Shown piece after piece: positions 28,501-37,194 of a stretch of DNA of 64,000 bases (positions within the stretch are counted from its first letter, which is position 1; each line of letters opens with the position of its first letter). Below the pieces are notes generated by a model. The model saw only the letters and a program-made list of their open reading frames with translations, was not told the origin of the DNA and made no database searches. The DNA is from Vibrio sinus (GTDB lineage Bacteria; Pseudomonadota; Gammaproteobacteria; Enterobacterales; Vibrionaceae), in assembly GCF_023634645.1 (NCBI RefSeq), contig NZ_JAMKMR010000001.1, positions 62,001-126,000 of the forward strand, in the 5' to 3' direction. The position numbers and the translations under genes are program-made.

Positions 28501-31100
28501 AAACGCCGTTCTCCAGAGTAGAACGATGACCAATCAAGCTCTATACCATGTGTCCACAGCCCACCCAAGGTAGCAACAAAATATTCAGTGGTACTGTCCA
28601 CTTCTCTCGACGTCGGTAAGGAAGAAAGAATTGGGAAGGTATGAGATTCATCTTCTTTAAAATGCTGTTTCGCGGCAGACTCTAGAGATCGCCCGGGCCC
28701 AACTTCAAGCGCGATAAATCCGTCTGGATAGTCTGCCATCAGTGTTTTAAATGCGTGAGAAAATAACACTGGGTTTCTAACATGACCTACCCAATATTTG
28801 CTGTCTATGGCCAACTCATCACTTAACCACTCACCAGTGACGGTAGACGCGATTGGAATTTGAGGGACACCTAATTCGATACCGTCTATCACCTCTTTAA
28901 ACGCCGGCAATATTGGCTCCATCATGCTTGAGTGGAAACCGTGAGAGGTATCTAAGTGTTTACAAAACACCCCTTCCTCTTCAAGCTCATATTGGAATGC
29001 TTGAATGGACTCTTCACTTCCCGCCACGACGCAAAGTTCTGGGTAATTAACCGCAGCAATGTCTAACTCACTGTTAGACAGTCGCTCAGACAGCGTCTCT
29101 TCATCCATCAACACCGCTAACATTGACCCAGCTGGCAGCTCTTGCACTAACTTGCCACGACTTGCAACCGCACATAGCGCCTCTTGCAACGTAAATACAC
29201 CCGACAAACAAGCGGCAACGTATTCACCCACGCTGTGGCCGATCATGAGTTCAGGCTGAATTCCCCATGACATCCACAACTTCGCGAGGCTGTACTCAAT
29301 CACAAACAAGGCTGGTTGAGTATATTGGGTTTGGTGAATTTTAGACTCAAGCTCAGCACTCTGAGCAAAAATAATCTCTTTTAGATCAAGGTGTAGTATC
29401 GATTTAAGCTGGTCACAACAAGTATCCACTTGTTGCTTAAAGACTTTATACGTGTGATACAAATCGGCCGCCATTCTAGAATATTGATTGCCTTGGCCGG
29501 GAAACATAAACACAACAGGTCTATTTTCACTGCCATGGTTAGCTATCGTGGCAGACGGTTTTTCCAGCGCTTCAAGTAGTGATTCTCGATCGTTTCCAAC
29601 TACTACCGTCCCAAATTCAAATGGCTTTCTGCCCACTTGTAGTGTATACGCTACATCGGCTAAATCGAGTTTTTCGTGAGTGTTGATATACGCGCTAAGT
29701 CTTTGTTTAGCCTCACCAAGTGCTGATCGGCTACGGGCTGAAAGAGGAAAAAGAATGGGCCCACTATGATCGTCTCCAATCGCTCGTTCGGGCGGGGTTT
29801 CTAAAATGACACAGGCATTGGTACCACCCACACCAAACGAATTCACTAACGCATTAGCGATTTCACCTTTTTCAGCAATCTGCGCTGGCTCAGTTGCCAT
29901 GACAAATGGGCTATTTTCAAAGCTAATATTTGGGTTTGGCTGTGCAAAATGAAGCGACGCTGGTAGCTCGCCCGTTTTAAGTGCCATCGCCGCTTTGATC
30001 AAACTAGCAGCACCAGATGCGGCATCCGTATGGCCAATATTGGTTTTTACTGAGCCGAGGCGACAAAATTGCTCTTTATCGGTGAAGTGACGAAATGATT
30101 TGCTTAAAGATGAAAATTCGATCGGGTCGCCGAGCGCAGTAGCCGTACCATGTGCCTCAACAAATCGAATGTTTTCAACCTCAATGTCCGCGTTAACAAT
30201 GGCTTGTTTCGCAACCGCGACTTGCCCTTCAATACCTGGAGCGGTAAAGCCCGCTTTCAGGTGACCATCATTGTTGATAGCGCCACCCTTAATAACCGCA
30301 TAAATGTGGTCACCGTCTTTAACAGCATCATTGAGTCGTTTGAGCAATACCGTACCAACACCACGACTAAACACTGTCCCATTCGCTCTAGAATCGAAGG
30401 CATAGCAACGCCCATCTGCAGACTCCATTCCTCCTTGCATATAGGTATAACCACGGCGTTCAGGCGTATCAATGGAAACCCCGCCAGCCACAACCAAATC
30501 GCTTTCACCACTCAGTAGACTATTAATGCCCATCACCACAGAGACCATAGCGGTAGAACAGGCAGTTTGAACATTAACGCTAGGCCCTTTCAAATCTAAC
30601 TTATACGAAACGCGCGTGGTGACGTAATCTTTGTCGTTGCTCGTGACCACTGATGCATCACTGGCAAATTGACTAACTTCAGGATGAGAGCTCACTTTAT
30701 TCAGGTGCCAAGCGGTGCCCGTCCCACCAAAAATACCGACTTTTCCCGGGTAGTTAGATGGAATATATCCAGCGTCTTCGAATGCGTGCCAACTACTTTC
30801 TAAAAAGGCTCTGTGTTGAGGGTCCATGATTTCTGCGTCGCGAGGGGTAATATCGAAAAAATGCGCATCAAAATGTCTTGCGTTACCAAGAATTCCGCGG
30901 CGAGGTACATAATTTGGTGACGTAATAAGCGCTTCATCAACACCAGACTCGCGCAGCTCTTCTTCTGTGAACGTCGTGATGGTTTCTAAACCTTCAGTGA
31001 GGTTTTGCCAATAAGCGGTGATGTCTTCTGCACCTGGGAATCGCCCAGACATGCCAATGATTGCGATATCGTTTTTACGCAGCGTTGTTTGATCGTTCAT
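25563..31100 (-). CDS. Type I polyketide synthase, KS-AT-KR-DH-ACP
   Basis: The 1845 residues hold a ketosynthase (about 10-435; Cys181 in TACSTA, His317 in EAHGTA, His357 in NIGH), an acyltransferase (about 525-840; GHSVGEY with Ser623; HGFH at 720-723 points to malonyl-CoA), a ketoreductase with its structural half (about 910-1390; TGGLGGLG near 1175, Tyr1331), a dehydratase-like double hot-dog region (about 1400-1690; His1418, Asp1595) and a carrier domain (LGGNSL, Ser1798). The usual order is DH before KR. The DH first motif lacks the Gly and Pro (HRLADQPTMVGT) and the second lacks Gln/His (DSMSIR), so dehydration is uncertain. GAGG precedes the ATG. It should add one malonyl-derived unit between the free PCP and the Asp module. 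Confidence 0.93.
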   Translation of the reverse strand: MNDQTTLRKNDIAIIGMSGRFPGAEDITAYWQNLTEGLETITTFTEEELRESGVDEALITSPNYVPRRGILGNARHFDAHFFDITPRDAEIMDPQHRAFLESSWHAFEDAGYIPSNYPGKVGIFGGTGTAWHLNKVSSHPEVSQFASDASVVTSNDKDYVTTRVSYKLDLKGPSVNVQTACSTAMVSVVMGINSLLSGESDLVVAGGVSIDTPERRGYTYMQGGMESADGRCYAFDSRANGTVFSRGVGTVLLKRLNDAVKDGDHIYAVIKGGAINNDGHLKAGFTAPGIEGQVAVAKQAIVNADIEVENIRFVEAHGTATALGDPIEFSSLSKSFRHFTDKEQFCRLGSVKTNIGHTDAASGAASLIKAAMALKTGELPASLHFAQPNPNISFENSPFVMATEPAQIAEKGEIANALVNSFGVGGTNACVILETPPERAIGDDHSGPILFPLSARSRSALGEAKQRLSAYINTHEKLDLADVAYTLQVGRKPFEFGTVVVGNDRESLLEALEKPSATIANHGSENRPVVFMFPGQGNQYSRMAADLYHTYKVFKQQVDTCCDQLKSILHLDLKEIIFAQSAELESKIHQTQYTQPALFVIEYSLAKLWMSWGIQPELMIGHSVGEYVAACLSGVFTLQEALCAVASRGKLVQELPAGSMLAVLMDEETLSERLSNSELDIAAVNYPELCVVAGSEESIQAFQYELEEEGVFCKHLDTSHGFHSSMMEPILPAFKEVIDGIELGVPQIPIASTVTGEWLSDELAIDSKYWVGHVRNPVLFSHAFKTLMADYPDGFIALEVGPGRSLESAAKQHFKEDESHTFPILSSLPTSREVDSTTEYFVATLGGLWTHGIELDWSSFYSGERRLRLPLPGYPFERSEFKLPAVKSSTNNSRSTQNVEAALKRKKGDILDWFYMPTWKKTIPATFMDKRGQDQDKHCWVLLADEYGIADELQRQLTAYGDQVVIVFKGNHYQEKVISEYEAKGFVIDPLCPDDYVSMLNALKSQRLSPTRMIDLWYLAPVRDAEEVENCDSALDSFYSALYMQQALISQNLLDDLHQVLVTSNIFSVAGEAVHSPERALLIGPARVFYHEYPDIQCHLVDIDWPFSSAGNREQWTVAKAAGHLIEECRIATDSQLIAYRGGSRWEEDYQAVGISQQDPGLPVDFKDEATYLITGGLGGLGMLVAGHISDMCNATLILTYRSALPPREEWQEWIASHTVDDPMSVKLVSLLNLEQKGNTIELVQVDVCDFEAMSDALQPFPVIDGIFHTAGVAGGGIIPFKTEQDCAKVLEPKVLGCMNLDAITKTNPPEFMVLFSSISAIVGDEARIDYVSANAFLDAFACYRNQNRAGRTVSINWGKWGDVGMAVQWDKEQDEKKKAKEDASEEYGLLTLLSQHGTEEVYRVNLDVRTDWVLNEHRLADQPTMVGTTILSMIDTLISNVNVYQGVEIRNLLMISPVIYQNGWSRELQLVVKKEGMGYRFSVRSRGVAEIDWQEHAVGNLEQPSSVAENADPIAPENTLNEIRTRCREKLPIFHVGQDYPNTITGEVFLSLSERWSSPKHVWQGDGEWLIQKDLDPKFLRDAIDYPYHPAVIDSMSIRCIALISLDNFLPINYGKVTYYSPLCADCFVHVKLRQPYHAGDNTIVLDLTFLSPQSEPLLVIENYSFLKIGEDNQVESATDQRSRESVSVDMSDKDILFYEGLDALKRQLAHLEFEQLVVVTSDLGQLIYESIPEREEEQQELIQEDVDQGHSRPELSVEYIAPENEVEQEIVSIWQSVLGISGIGIDDNFVELGGNSLLAVQIVSKVSAKFEVDIRVDLFYQDQTTRGLSGLVLEAFESVLQGE

Positions 31101-31237
31101 GATACTACCTCACATTTAACTGATATTTTTTACATGCTTTAGATGTCCATAGTGAATTTGAAAAAATACTGGCCCTCTCTCGTCCAAGTGAGAGCGCGCT
31201 TTATACTTGTGGTTTGCGTTTAAATAAAACTAGATAA

Positions 31238-31534
31238 TTAGTTATTGATATGGTTATTGACGATATTTTTGATCCGGATAACCTCTGCATATTTTCTGGA
31301 AATATTTTTACTTAAGGATTCAACCGTTGGGCATTGAAAGAGCTCGATGATATTTATCGGTATACCTAGTTGTCGCTTAATTTCACGGTGCACTCGACTC
31401 ATCAGTAAAGAGTTTCCTCCTGCTTCAAAAAAGTTTTCATCGTTAGCAATGCGTTTTTCATCGAGCACGGATTGCCAAATCGTGGAGATTTTGTTTTCGA
31501 TTTCTAATGCCATATTTAAATTGTTAGCAGCCAT
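31238..31534 (-). CDS. Free-standing peptidyl carrier protein
   Basis: The 98-residue protein is a single carrier domain of the four-helix type. The phosphopantetheine site is EAGGNSLLMS (Ser near residue 43), preceded by IENKISTIWQSVLDEKRIANDENFF, very like the start of the PKS carrier. It lies between the free A domain (12 bases) and the PKS gene (137 bases), so it is probably the thiolation partner of that A domain and delivers its amino acid to the neighbouring C and KS domains. AAGGTG precedes the ATG. The basic, Asn-rich tail after residue 80 has no assigned role. The phosphopantetheinyl transferase must be encoded elsewhere. Confidence 0.9.
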   Translation of the reverse strand: MAANNLNMALEIENKISTIWQSVLDEKRIANDENFFEAGGNSLLMSRVHREIKRQLGIPINIIELFQCPTVESLSKNISRKYAEVIRIKNIVNNHINN

Positions 31535-31545
31535 AATAATTCACC

Positions 31546-33048
31546 TTATATTGAATGTTCAGTTAACTTTGCTCGACTTACTTTTCCATTTGGGAGTGTT
31601 GGTAAGCGATCAACGCAGTAAAAGCGTGACGGCAACATATAATAAGGAAGCACTTTTGCGAGTAATTCCCTGATTGTTTCAATATTCACATCACACTGAG
31701 GGGGAGACACATAAAATGCGGTTATGTAGGGTGCTGCGCTATCATCACTAGAATTGACAACCACCGCCGCTTGAGATATTCCCGGTAGTGCTAATAACTG
31801 AGCTTCGATTTCTGCCAGCTCTATTCTGTGACCCCGTAACTTAACTTGTGAATCCGTTCTACCGTGAAACTGCAGTGCACCGTCAGATCGGACACTCGCG
31901 ATATCACCAGTACGATACATTTTATGACCATTGCCCCGACTAAATGGATCATCGACAAATCGCTGTGCGGTGAGATAGCTTTGCTTGAGATAGCCCTTTG
32001 CAAGAATGTCTCCTGCAAGGTAGAGCTCTCCTCTTTCGCCGACCGGAACTCGATCTAGATTGTCGTCTAACACATAAGCTTTGGCATGCGGTATAGGCCG
32101 ACCTATCGGAACCACTTTCTCACTAGCTTTTGGTTGGCAATACCAGTGACAAGCAAAGATGGTTGCTTCAGTCGGGCCATATAAATTATGTAGGTGACCA
32201 GTATATTGAACCGACACGTCGTCCACCAAGCTTTGAGGCAATGCTTCACCGCCTGAAAAAATGTGCTTGAGGCTTGAGCAAGAGCCTAACTCGCCTGCAT
32301 CAACAAACGTTCTCAGCGCAGTAGGGACAAACTGAGCAACCGTAACATAGTGGATGCGTATAAACTCAGCCAAGAGTCCTGGGTCGTACTTTTCATCCTC
32401 CGAAATTAGTGCGCAACTCGCACCAACAAAAATCGGCCAAAACATTTCCCACACCGAAATATCAAAGCTAAATGTGGTCTGATTGAGAACACAATCTTCA
32501 CGGGTAAGATGAAATTCATTTTTCATCCACTGTATATAATTCACCACCGTTCTGTGGCAAACCATCACACCTTTGGGTTGGCCCGTGGAGCCAGATGTGT
32601 ACATCACATAACACAAGGCATCATCACTGATCTCGATTTCAATAGGCCCAGTAGCCGCCAAAAAATCTATCTGACCAATATCCAGATAGCGGCAACTTAT
32701 CGGTAACCAATTAACCTCACTCGGGTTATCTGTAATCACTAACTCGGCCTGCGAGTGTTTGACCATGTAGCATAGGCGCTCTTGTGGGTAGTAAGGATCG
32801 AGGGGCAAGTAGCAAGCGCCCGCCTTTAAAGTTCCAAGCAACGCCGCGACCAAATTCACACCTCGGGTCATAAAAACACCGACGACATCACCCGGTTTTA
32901 CCCCCGACTCAATCAGTTTAGACGCAAAAACGTTGGCTCGCTGTTCAAGCTGGGCATAGGTCATTTCACTGTCCAACCCTCTGAGCGCAATATAGTTAGG
33001 TGTTTTCCTTGCTTGTTGATCAAATTGGTGATGGAGCAATTTAGCCAT
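31546..33048 (-). CDS. Free-standing amino-acid adenylation domain, possibly glycine
   Basis: The protein is an adenylation domain without a carrier. Motifs are YTSGSTGQPKG near residue 150, FSFDISVWEMFWP (Asp235 equivalent present, so an alpha-amino acid is likely), NLYGPTEATIF, YRTGDIA, and the late Lys in LPNGKVSRAKL. Pocket residues aligned by eye to GrsA read D-I-W-Q-F-G-L-I-F plus Lys, nearest to the glycine code DILQLGLIWK (7 of 10). This is a weak prediction. The ATG at MAKLLHH is chosen because TTAGGAG stands nine bases before it; an ATG three codons upstream touches that site. It pairs with the carrier gene directly downstream. Confidence 0.9.
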   Translation of the reverse strand: MAKLLHHQFDQQARKTPNYIALRGLDSEMTYAQLEQRANVFASKLIESGVKPGDVVGVFMTRGVNLVAALLGTLKAGACYLPLDPYYPQERLCYMVKHSQAELVITDNPSEVNWLPISCRYLDIGQIDFLAATGPIEIEISDDALCYVMYTSGSTGQPKGVMVCHRTVVNYIQWMKNEFHLTREDCVLNQTTFSFDISVWEMFWPIFVGASCALISEDEKYDPGLLAEFIRIHYVTVAQFVPTALRTFVDAGELGSCSSLKHIFSGGEALPQSLVDDVSVQYTGHLHNLYGPTEATIFACHWYCQPKASEKVVPIGRPIPHAKAYVLDDNLDRVPVGERGELYLAGDILAKGYLKQSYLTAQRFVDDPFSRGNGHKMYRTGDIASVRSDGALQFHGRTDSQVKLRGHRIELAEIEAQLLALPGISQAAVVVNSSDDSAAPYITAFYVSPPQCDVNIETIRELLAKVLPYYMLPSRFYCVDRLPTLPNGKVSRAKLTEHSI

Positions 33049-33101
33049 ACTTTTCATCTCCTAAACATATAATGAACAGGTTGTTCTGGCGCTTCTTTAA
33101 C

Positions 33102-36100
33102 CTAGTTAGAGAGCGTATGTGAGATAAGATCGAGATACTGTTTGGCAAATGTATCGATTTGCTCCCGGCTAAAGGCAGTATCGTCGTAATCGAAGTTGAG
33201 GTTGAAACATTCGCTGTCATAGACCGTCAACGTTAAATCACAGCGGGTTACATTCTCAATCACGTGCTTGACACTAAACTGGCACTCAGCAAAATTTGTC
33301 TCAGGCGGCATTGATGTTAAATAGTTGAAGATCACCGGAAAGCGTAGTTTATCGTACCAGCCTCTTTGCCTCATCTCCTTGACCAACTGTTGGTATGGCA
33401 CGGACTGATTTTCGATCAACGAATAGACTTTTTTCCGGCTGGTCTTAATCAGATTGTGTACATCATGAATACTCGCAACAGATTGGTAATAAGGCACCGT
33501 GTTAACAAAACACCCTAACAATGTACTGGGATTACATCGTGCTCTATCGGAGACAGGAAGCCCAATCGTTACGTTTTTATAACTCGTGTGATGATTTAGC
33601 GCTAAGTTAAACAGTGTCAACAACACGACATAAGCGGTGGTGTGTTGTTGATGAGCAAAATCTCTGATGGATTGACTAAATTCCTGAGATAGCTCGATAG
33701 TATGACCTGTCCCGGAGAAGTTCATTTTTGCGGGAATGTGTGAAGCATCAGCGCCTTTATTAATATAACGATTGAGCTGCGCTATCCAAAAGTCGAGTCG
33801 CTTTGGTTGGTTTTTAACCAAATGATTTTGCTGTTGGCTATAAGGGTTGTAATGATGATGTACATGGCTGGAATAATTACGATCACCGACCAAATAGGCT
33901 TGATAAGCTTGTACAAACTGCGCATAAAACAAACTGATAGACTCGTGATCAAACACGGTATGATGCACTCTTACCAACAAAGCGTATTCTTCTTTACCCG
34001 TTGAAATAAGCGCAATACTGATTGGCGGCGTATAGTCAAGATCGATGTCCGCTAACTCTACCTGTTCCAATAACCACTCTACGTTAAGGGGCGACTGGCC
34101 TGCTTGAGCATCATTTCTTCCCAACCCATCTAGCGTTTGACATTGAGCCTGAATTTCTTCGATTGAAAAGCCCCCTTCTGTCACCGTCAGGTTATCCAAA
34201 TCAAACTGACTAAGTAATACAGGGTTGTTCTCTAATACCCGTTTCACACTCCAAACCATACCATCGGGATTCACCTGCCCGTGGGCAAATATGCAAAATG
34301 CTATTTGATAGCTTTTAGGGTTGACACTGGTCTGATCGAGCGTCAGAAAATAGGATTGCTGCGGAGAAAGTGTTGACCATTTACTCTCAGAGGTAAAACT
34401 CGAATTCTCTATTACTCGATCGTCCTCAGTTTCGTCAGCGATATAGTAAGGCACGACCATCGCCAATTGTTTGGGTGTGGGATTGTTAAAAAACAGATAA
34501 AAATCAATGTCGCTGTACAGGCGTTTTCGGATCAGCGTTCTTGCTTGAATAGCTTTGATCGAATCGCCACCTAAATCAAAGAAATCATCATTGACGCCAA
34601 TGCCATAAACACCCAGAACCTCTTGCCAAATTTCTATCAGATCTTGCTCTACATCGTTACTTGCTAGTTGGTATTCACTATTCAAAGGCGGTCTTTCCGA
34701 CATAGGGTCAGGCAGGCGCGCACTATCTAATTTGCCATTAGGCAGCTTGGGAAAAGACTCTAGGCAAATAAATTGGCTAGGAATAAAGGCCGCCGGGCAT
34801 TTTTCCAACAACTCTTTTCTCAACTCCCATGTCGGCAGTTCTTTTTCCGTCAGCAAGTAGGCTATCAGTCTATCATGGCTTAGTTTAACGACAGCATCGA
34901 GAATGTTGGGGTTTCCGCGTAATGTGCTTTCTATTTCACCCAGCTCCACTCTCATACCATTTAGCTTAACTTGACGATCTTTTCGACCTAGAAAGATAAC
35001 GTTTCCGTTGCAATCGTATTGACCGAGATCACCTGTACGATGGGCTTTTTGAAAATTGTGGCTAAAAAATCGTCCCTGATTCAATGAGCTCGCATTGCTG
35101 TACCCTCTTGCCACTCCAGGGCCAGCAATACAGACTTCACCCACCCCATCTTCGATAAGCTTGCCATCTGCGTCCAACAAGAACAGTTCACTGCCCCGTA
35201 GTGCTTTACCAATGGTCACGGGTTTATCAGCTTTGAGTTCGGTAAACGCGCAATTTGCCACGGTTTCTGTCGGCCCATACAAATTGAACAGTCGCACATT
35301 CGGAATTTTGCTAAATGTCCTTGCTTTTAGGTCTTCGGCAACCGCTTCACCAGATAAGAACACAGTACGTGGAAATACCAAATCTGCGTTAGTGGCGTCG
35401 CTGTAATTTAGCAGTTCATTCCAAATCGTTGGCACGCAATAGATAGCAGTATTGGATTCACTTTTAAACCAGTCAAATAACTGGCTAGGCTGGTTAAGAA
35501 TACCTTCTGGAAGAATGTGTAACGTGTCACCACGTAGCAATGGTGCGAATAACTGGGTCACCGCTGCCGCAAAATTTAACGAAGATGTCAGTGGTAAGGT
35601 GGCATGTGTTTCCGGCCAAAGGTCGTGATTAAACCAGCCTAGATAATAAGACAAGTTGCCGTGCTCAATTTCCACCCCTTTCGGTTTTCCTGTTGAGCCC
35701 GACGTGTACAGAGTGTAAGCCAATGAATGGTTGGTGACAGTTGGCAAGGTATAGCCTTCCATTGACTGTGAAAAGTCAAACTCAGCAATATTTAATAAAG
35801 GAACGCCATCTAATTCAAAGCCTAATGTCTGCGGTAAGTCTTCAAAAGCGATCGTTAAAAAGGAGTCTGAATCCGAGACAATTTGATTCACTCTGGTCGG
35901 CACCAGATAAGAGGCCAGAGGTATATAGCTATAGCCTGCTTTCAGTATTCCCAGTATTACCACTGGCAACATCAGATTAGGCTTAACGAATACCGATATA
36001 TTCTGCTTATTCAGGTGTTGATGATTTGATATTAGAAAAAATGCTAAACGATCAGAGAAGGCATCCAGCTCTTCGTATGTGATTTCTTGATGGCCGTATT

Positions 36101-36173
36101 TAACGGCAATTGAGTTAGGGCTCAACCTAGACTGTATTGAAATATTTTCATGAACGAATGTGCTATTACTCAT
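33102..36173 (-). CDS. NRPS A-PCP-C, first adenylation domain lacks the conserved Asp
   Basis: The 1023-residue protein has an adenylation domain (about 10-490; YTSGSTGKPKG, LYGPTET, and the late Lys in LPNGKLD), a carrier (LGGDSIK, Ser538) and a condensation domain (about 600-1020; HHTVFDH, His737, His738, Asp742). The A-domain pocket aligned to GrsA reads A-A-T-Y-F-S-L-A-N plus Lys. The Asp that holds an alpha-amino group is Ala202, so the substrate is probably not an ordinary alpha-amino acid (aryl, beta-amino or hydroxy acids are candidates). The gene starts the operon and should load the starter unit. AGAGAGG stands before the ATG; upstream in-frame starts lack such a site. Confidence 0.92.
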   Translation of the reverse strand: MSNSTFVHENISIQSRLSPNSIAVKYGHQEITYEELDAFSDRLAFFLISNHQHLNKQNISVFVKPNLMLPVVILGILKAGYSYIPLASYLVPTRVNQIVSDSDSFLTIAFEDLPQTLGFELDGVPLLNIAEFDFSQSMEGYTLPTVTNHSLAYTLYTSGSTGKPKGVEIEHGNLSYYLGWFNHDLWPETHATLPLTSSLNFAAAVTQLFAPLLRGDTLHILPEGILNQPSQLFDWFKSESNTAIYCVPTIWNELLNYSDATNADLVFPRTVFLSGEAVAEDLKARTFSKIPNVRLFNLYGPTETVANCAFTELKADKPVTIGKALRGSELFLLDADGKLIEDGVGEVCIAGPGVARGYSNASSLNQGRFFSHNFQKAHRTGDLGQYDCNGNVIFLGRKDRQVKLNGMRVELGEIESTLRGNPNILDAVVKLSHDRLIAYLLTEKELPTWELRKELLEKCPAAFIPSQFICLESFPKLPNGKLDSARLPDPMSERPPLNSEYQLASNDVEQDLIEIWQEVLGVYGIGVNDDFFDLGGDSIKAIQARTLIRKRLYSDIDFYLFFNNPTPKQLAMVVPYYIADETEDDRVIENSSFTSESKWSTLSPQQSYFLTLDQTSVNPKSYQIAFCIFAHGQVNPDGMVWSVKRVLENNPVLLSQFDLDNLTVTEGGFSIEEIQAQCQTLDGLGRNDAQAGQSPLNVEWLLEQVELADIDLDYTPPISIALISTGKEEYALLVRVHHTVFDHESISLFYAQFVQAYQAYLVGDRNYSSHVHHHYNPYSQQQNHLVKNQPKRLDFWIAQLNRYINKGADASHIPAKMNFSGTGHTIELSQEFSQSIRDFAHQQHTTAYVVLLTLFNLALNHHTSYKNVTIGLPVSDRARCNPSTLLGCFVNTVPYYQSVASIHDVHNLIKTSRKKVYSLIENQSVPYQQLVKEMRQRGWYDKLRFPVIFNYLTSMPPETNFAECQFSVKHVIENVTRCDLTLTVYDSECFNLNFDYDDTAFSREQIDTFAKQYLDLISHTLSN

Positions 36174-37129
36174 AGTATTGCCTCTCTTATAAGACAACCT
36201 GAGACTAATTAAACCTCTGTTTAAAACAGCAAGTAAAGCGACTGCTAAATCTTGAGATATTAGCCTCTCCAAGCACTACAGTAAGTCAGAGAATGAATAA
36301 AGTAGTCATTATCAACCGACTTAAATATGTAGGACACCATCCACTGCTGATTTTATAATGTCTTTTAGAAATCCCAACTCATTATTAATTAAATTACACT
36401 ACCAACAGAAAATATATTAATTAATCTTTATATTCTCAATTGTAATAACGAATTAATTCAAGACATGCATTTATTAGTGAAGCTTTGTTTATCATGCTAG
36501 CCCCAAATTTAATAATAAATGTCACAGTATTGTCAGAACAAAAATAATCATATAAATAGATTGCTTTTTAAGTAATTGTTAATTTTGTAGTTTACTAGAT
36601 TTCAAATTCACCCTGAACACCAAAATTATACTCAACTATTCATAACAAAATAATGACTACATTATGATTTAAACAGATGTTTCATTTAACGCATAATTAT
36701 ATTTAATTTTTCAAGGAGTTAGTCCAAGCTCATACAGTCAAGTATAATTCTATGTATGTACAATGAGCGATTTTACCGGCAATTACGACTCAATCGCTTC
36801 AATATGTCGTACTTTCACCCCAAAAAGTCAGAATAAATATTACTTATACTAAGTGAATTATCTAGAATAAAAACCACACTATTCGGAAAAATACATTTAG
36901 AAATTACTTTCTATACGGCAATAAATCATAAAACTATAGTATAGTTGACTTTAAAAATTTATTATATTTAATGATAAATTGAACGCTTATTATCGATATA
37001 AATAGAGGTTTTTAAATTAATCCTTGATTAATATTTCAATGTTAGAAAGTCAATATTTTAAAATTATAAAAATCCACGTATTTGTTTAATAAAAATGTTT
37101 ATTTTATGTTAATGTTTTTATTAAACACA
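36174..37129. other. AT-rich intergenic region upstream of the NRPS-PKS operon, no gene
   Basis: These 956 bases separate the leftward biosynthetic operon from the MFS gene, which is also leftward. The region is strikingly rich in A and T, with stops in all frames and no open frame with a ribosome site. It must hold the NRPS-PKS promoter. A small palindrome CTGTTT-A-AAACAG is at 36217-36229 in the untranslated leader. I found no convincing -35/-10 pair. Such tracts are typical targets of H-NS-type silencing; that is inference. Confidence 0.6.
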
Positions 37130-37158
37130 AAGGGCTAACATTCATCATGTTAGCCCTT
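37130..37158 (-). terminator. Terminator of the MHS transporter operon
   Basis: AAGGGCTAACAT (37130-37141) and ATGTTAGCCCTT (37147-37158) form a perfect 12-bp stem with a five-base loop. On the minus strand it is followed by TTTGTGTTTAA. It lies 36 bases after the transporter stop codon and separates that operon from the NRPS-PKS promoter region. Confidence 0.82.
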
Positions 37159-37194
37159 CTCATGGTTTTTGGCGTTTGCTATCAAAGAAAGAAT

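Noticed and set aside
21330..36173. Many plus-strand open frames of 60-130 codons inside the NRPS and PKS genes
   Set aside because: They lie opposite strong domain-coding sequence, have no ribosome sites, and their products look like reverse-strand noise.
16998..36173. The cluster as a siderophore locus
   Set aside because: There is no isochorismatase, DHB ligase, TonB receptor, ferric-reductase or periplasmic siderophore-binding gene, and no clear Fur box.
36174..37129. Fur, LuxR/HapR or quorum-sensing boxes in the AT-rich region
   Set aside because: Short AT-rich matches such as AATGATAA are expected by chance here, and none was symmetric enough to defend.
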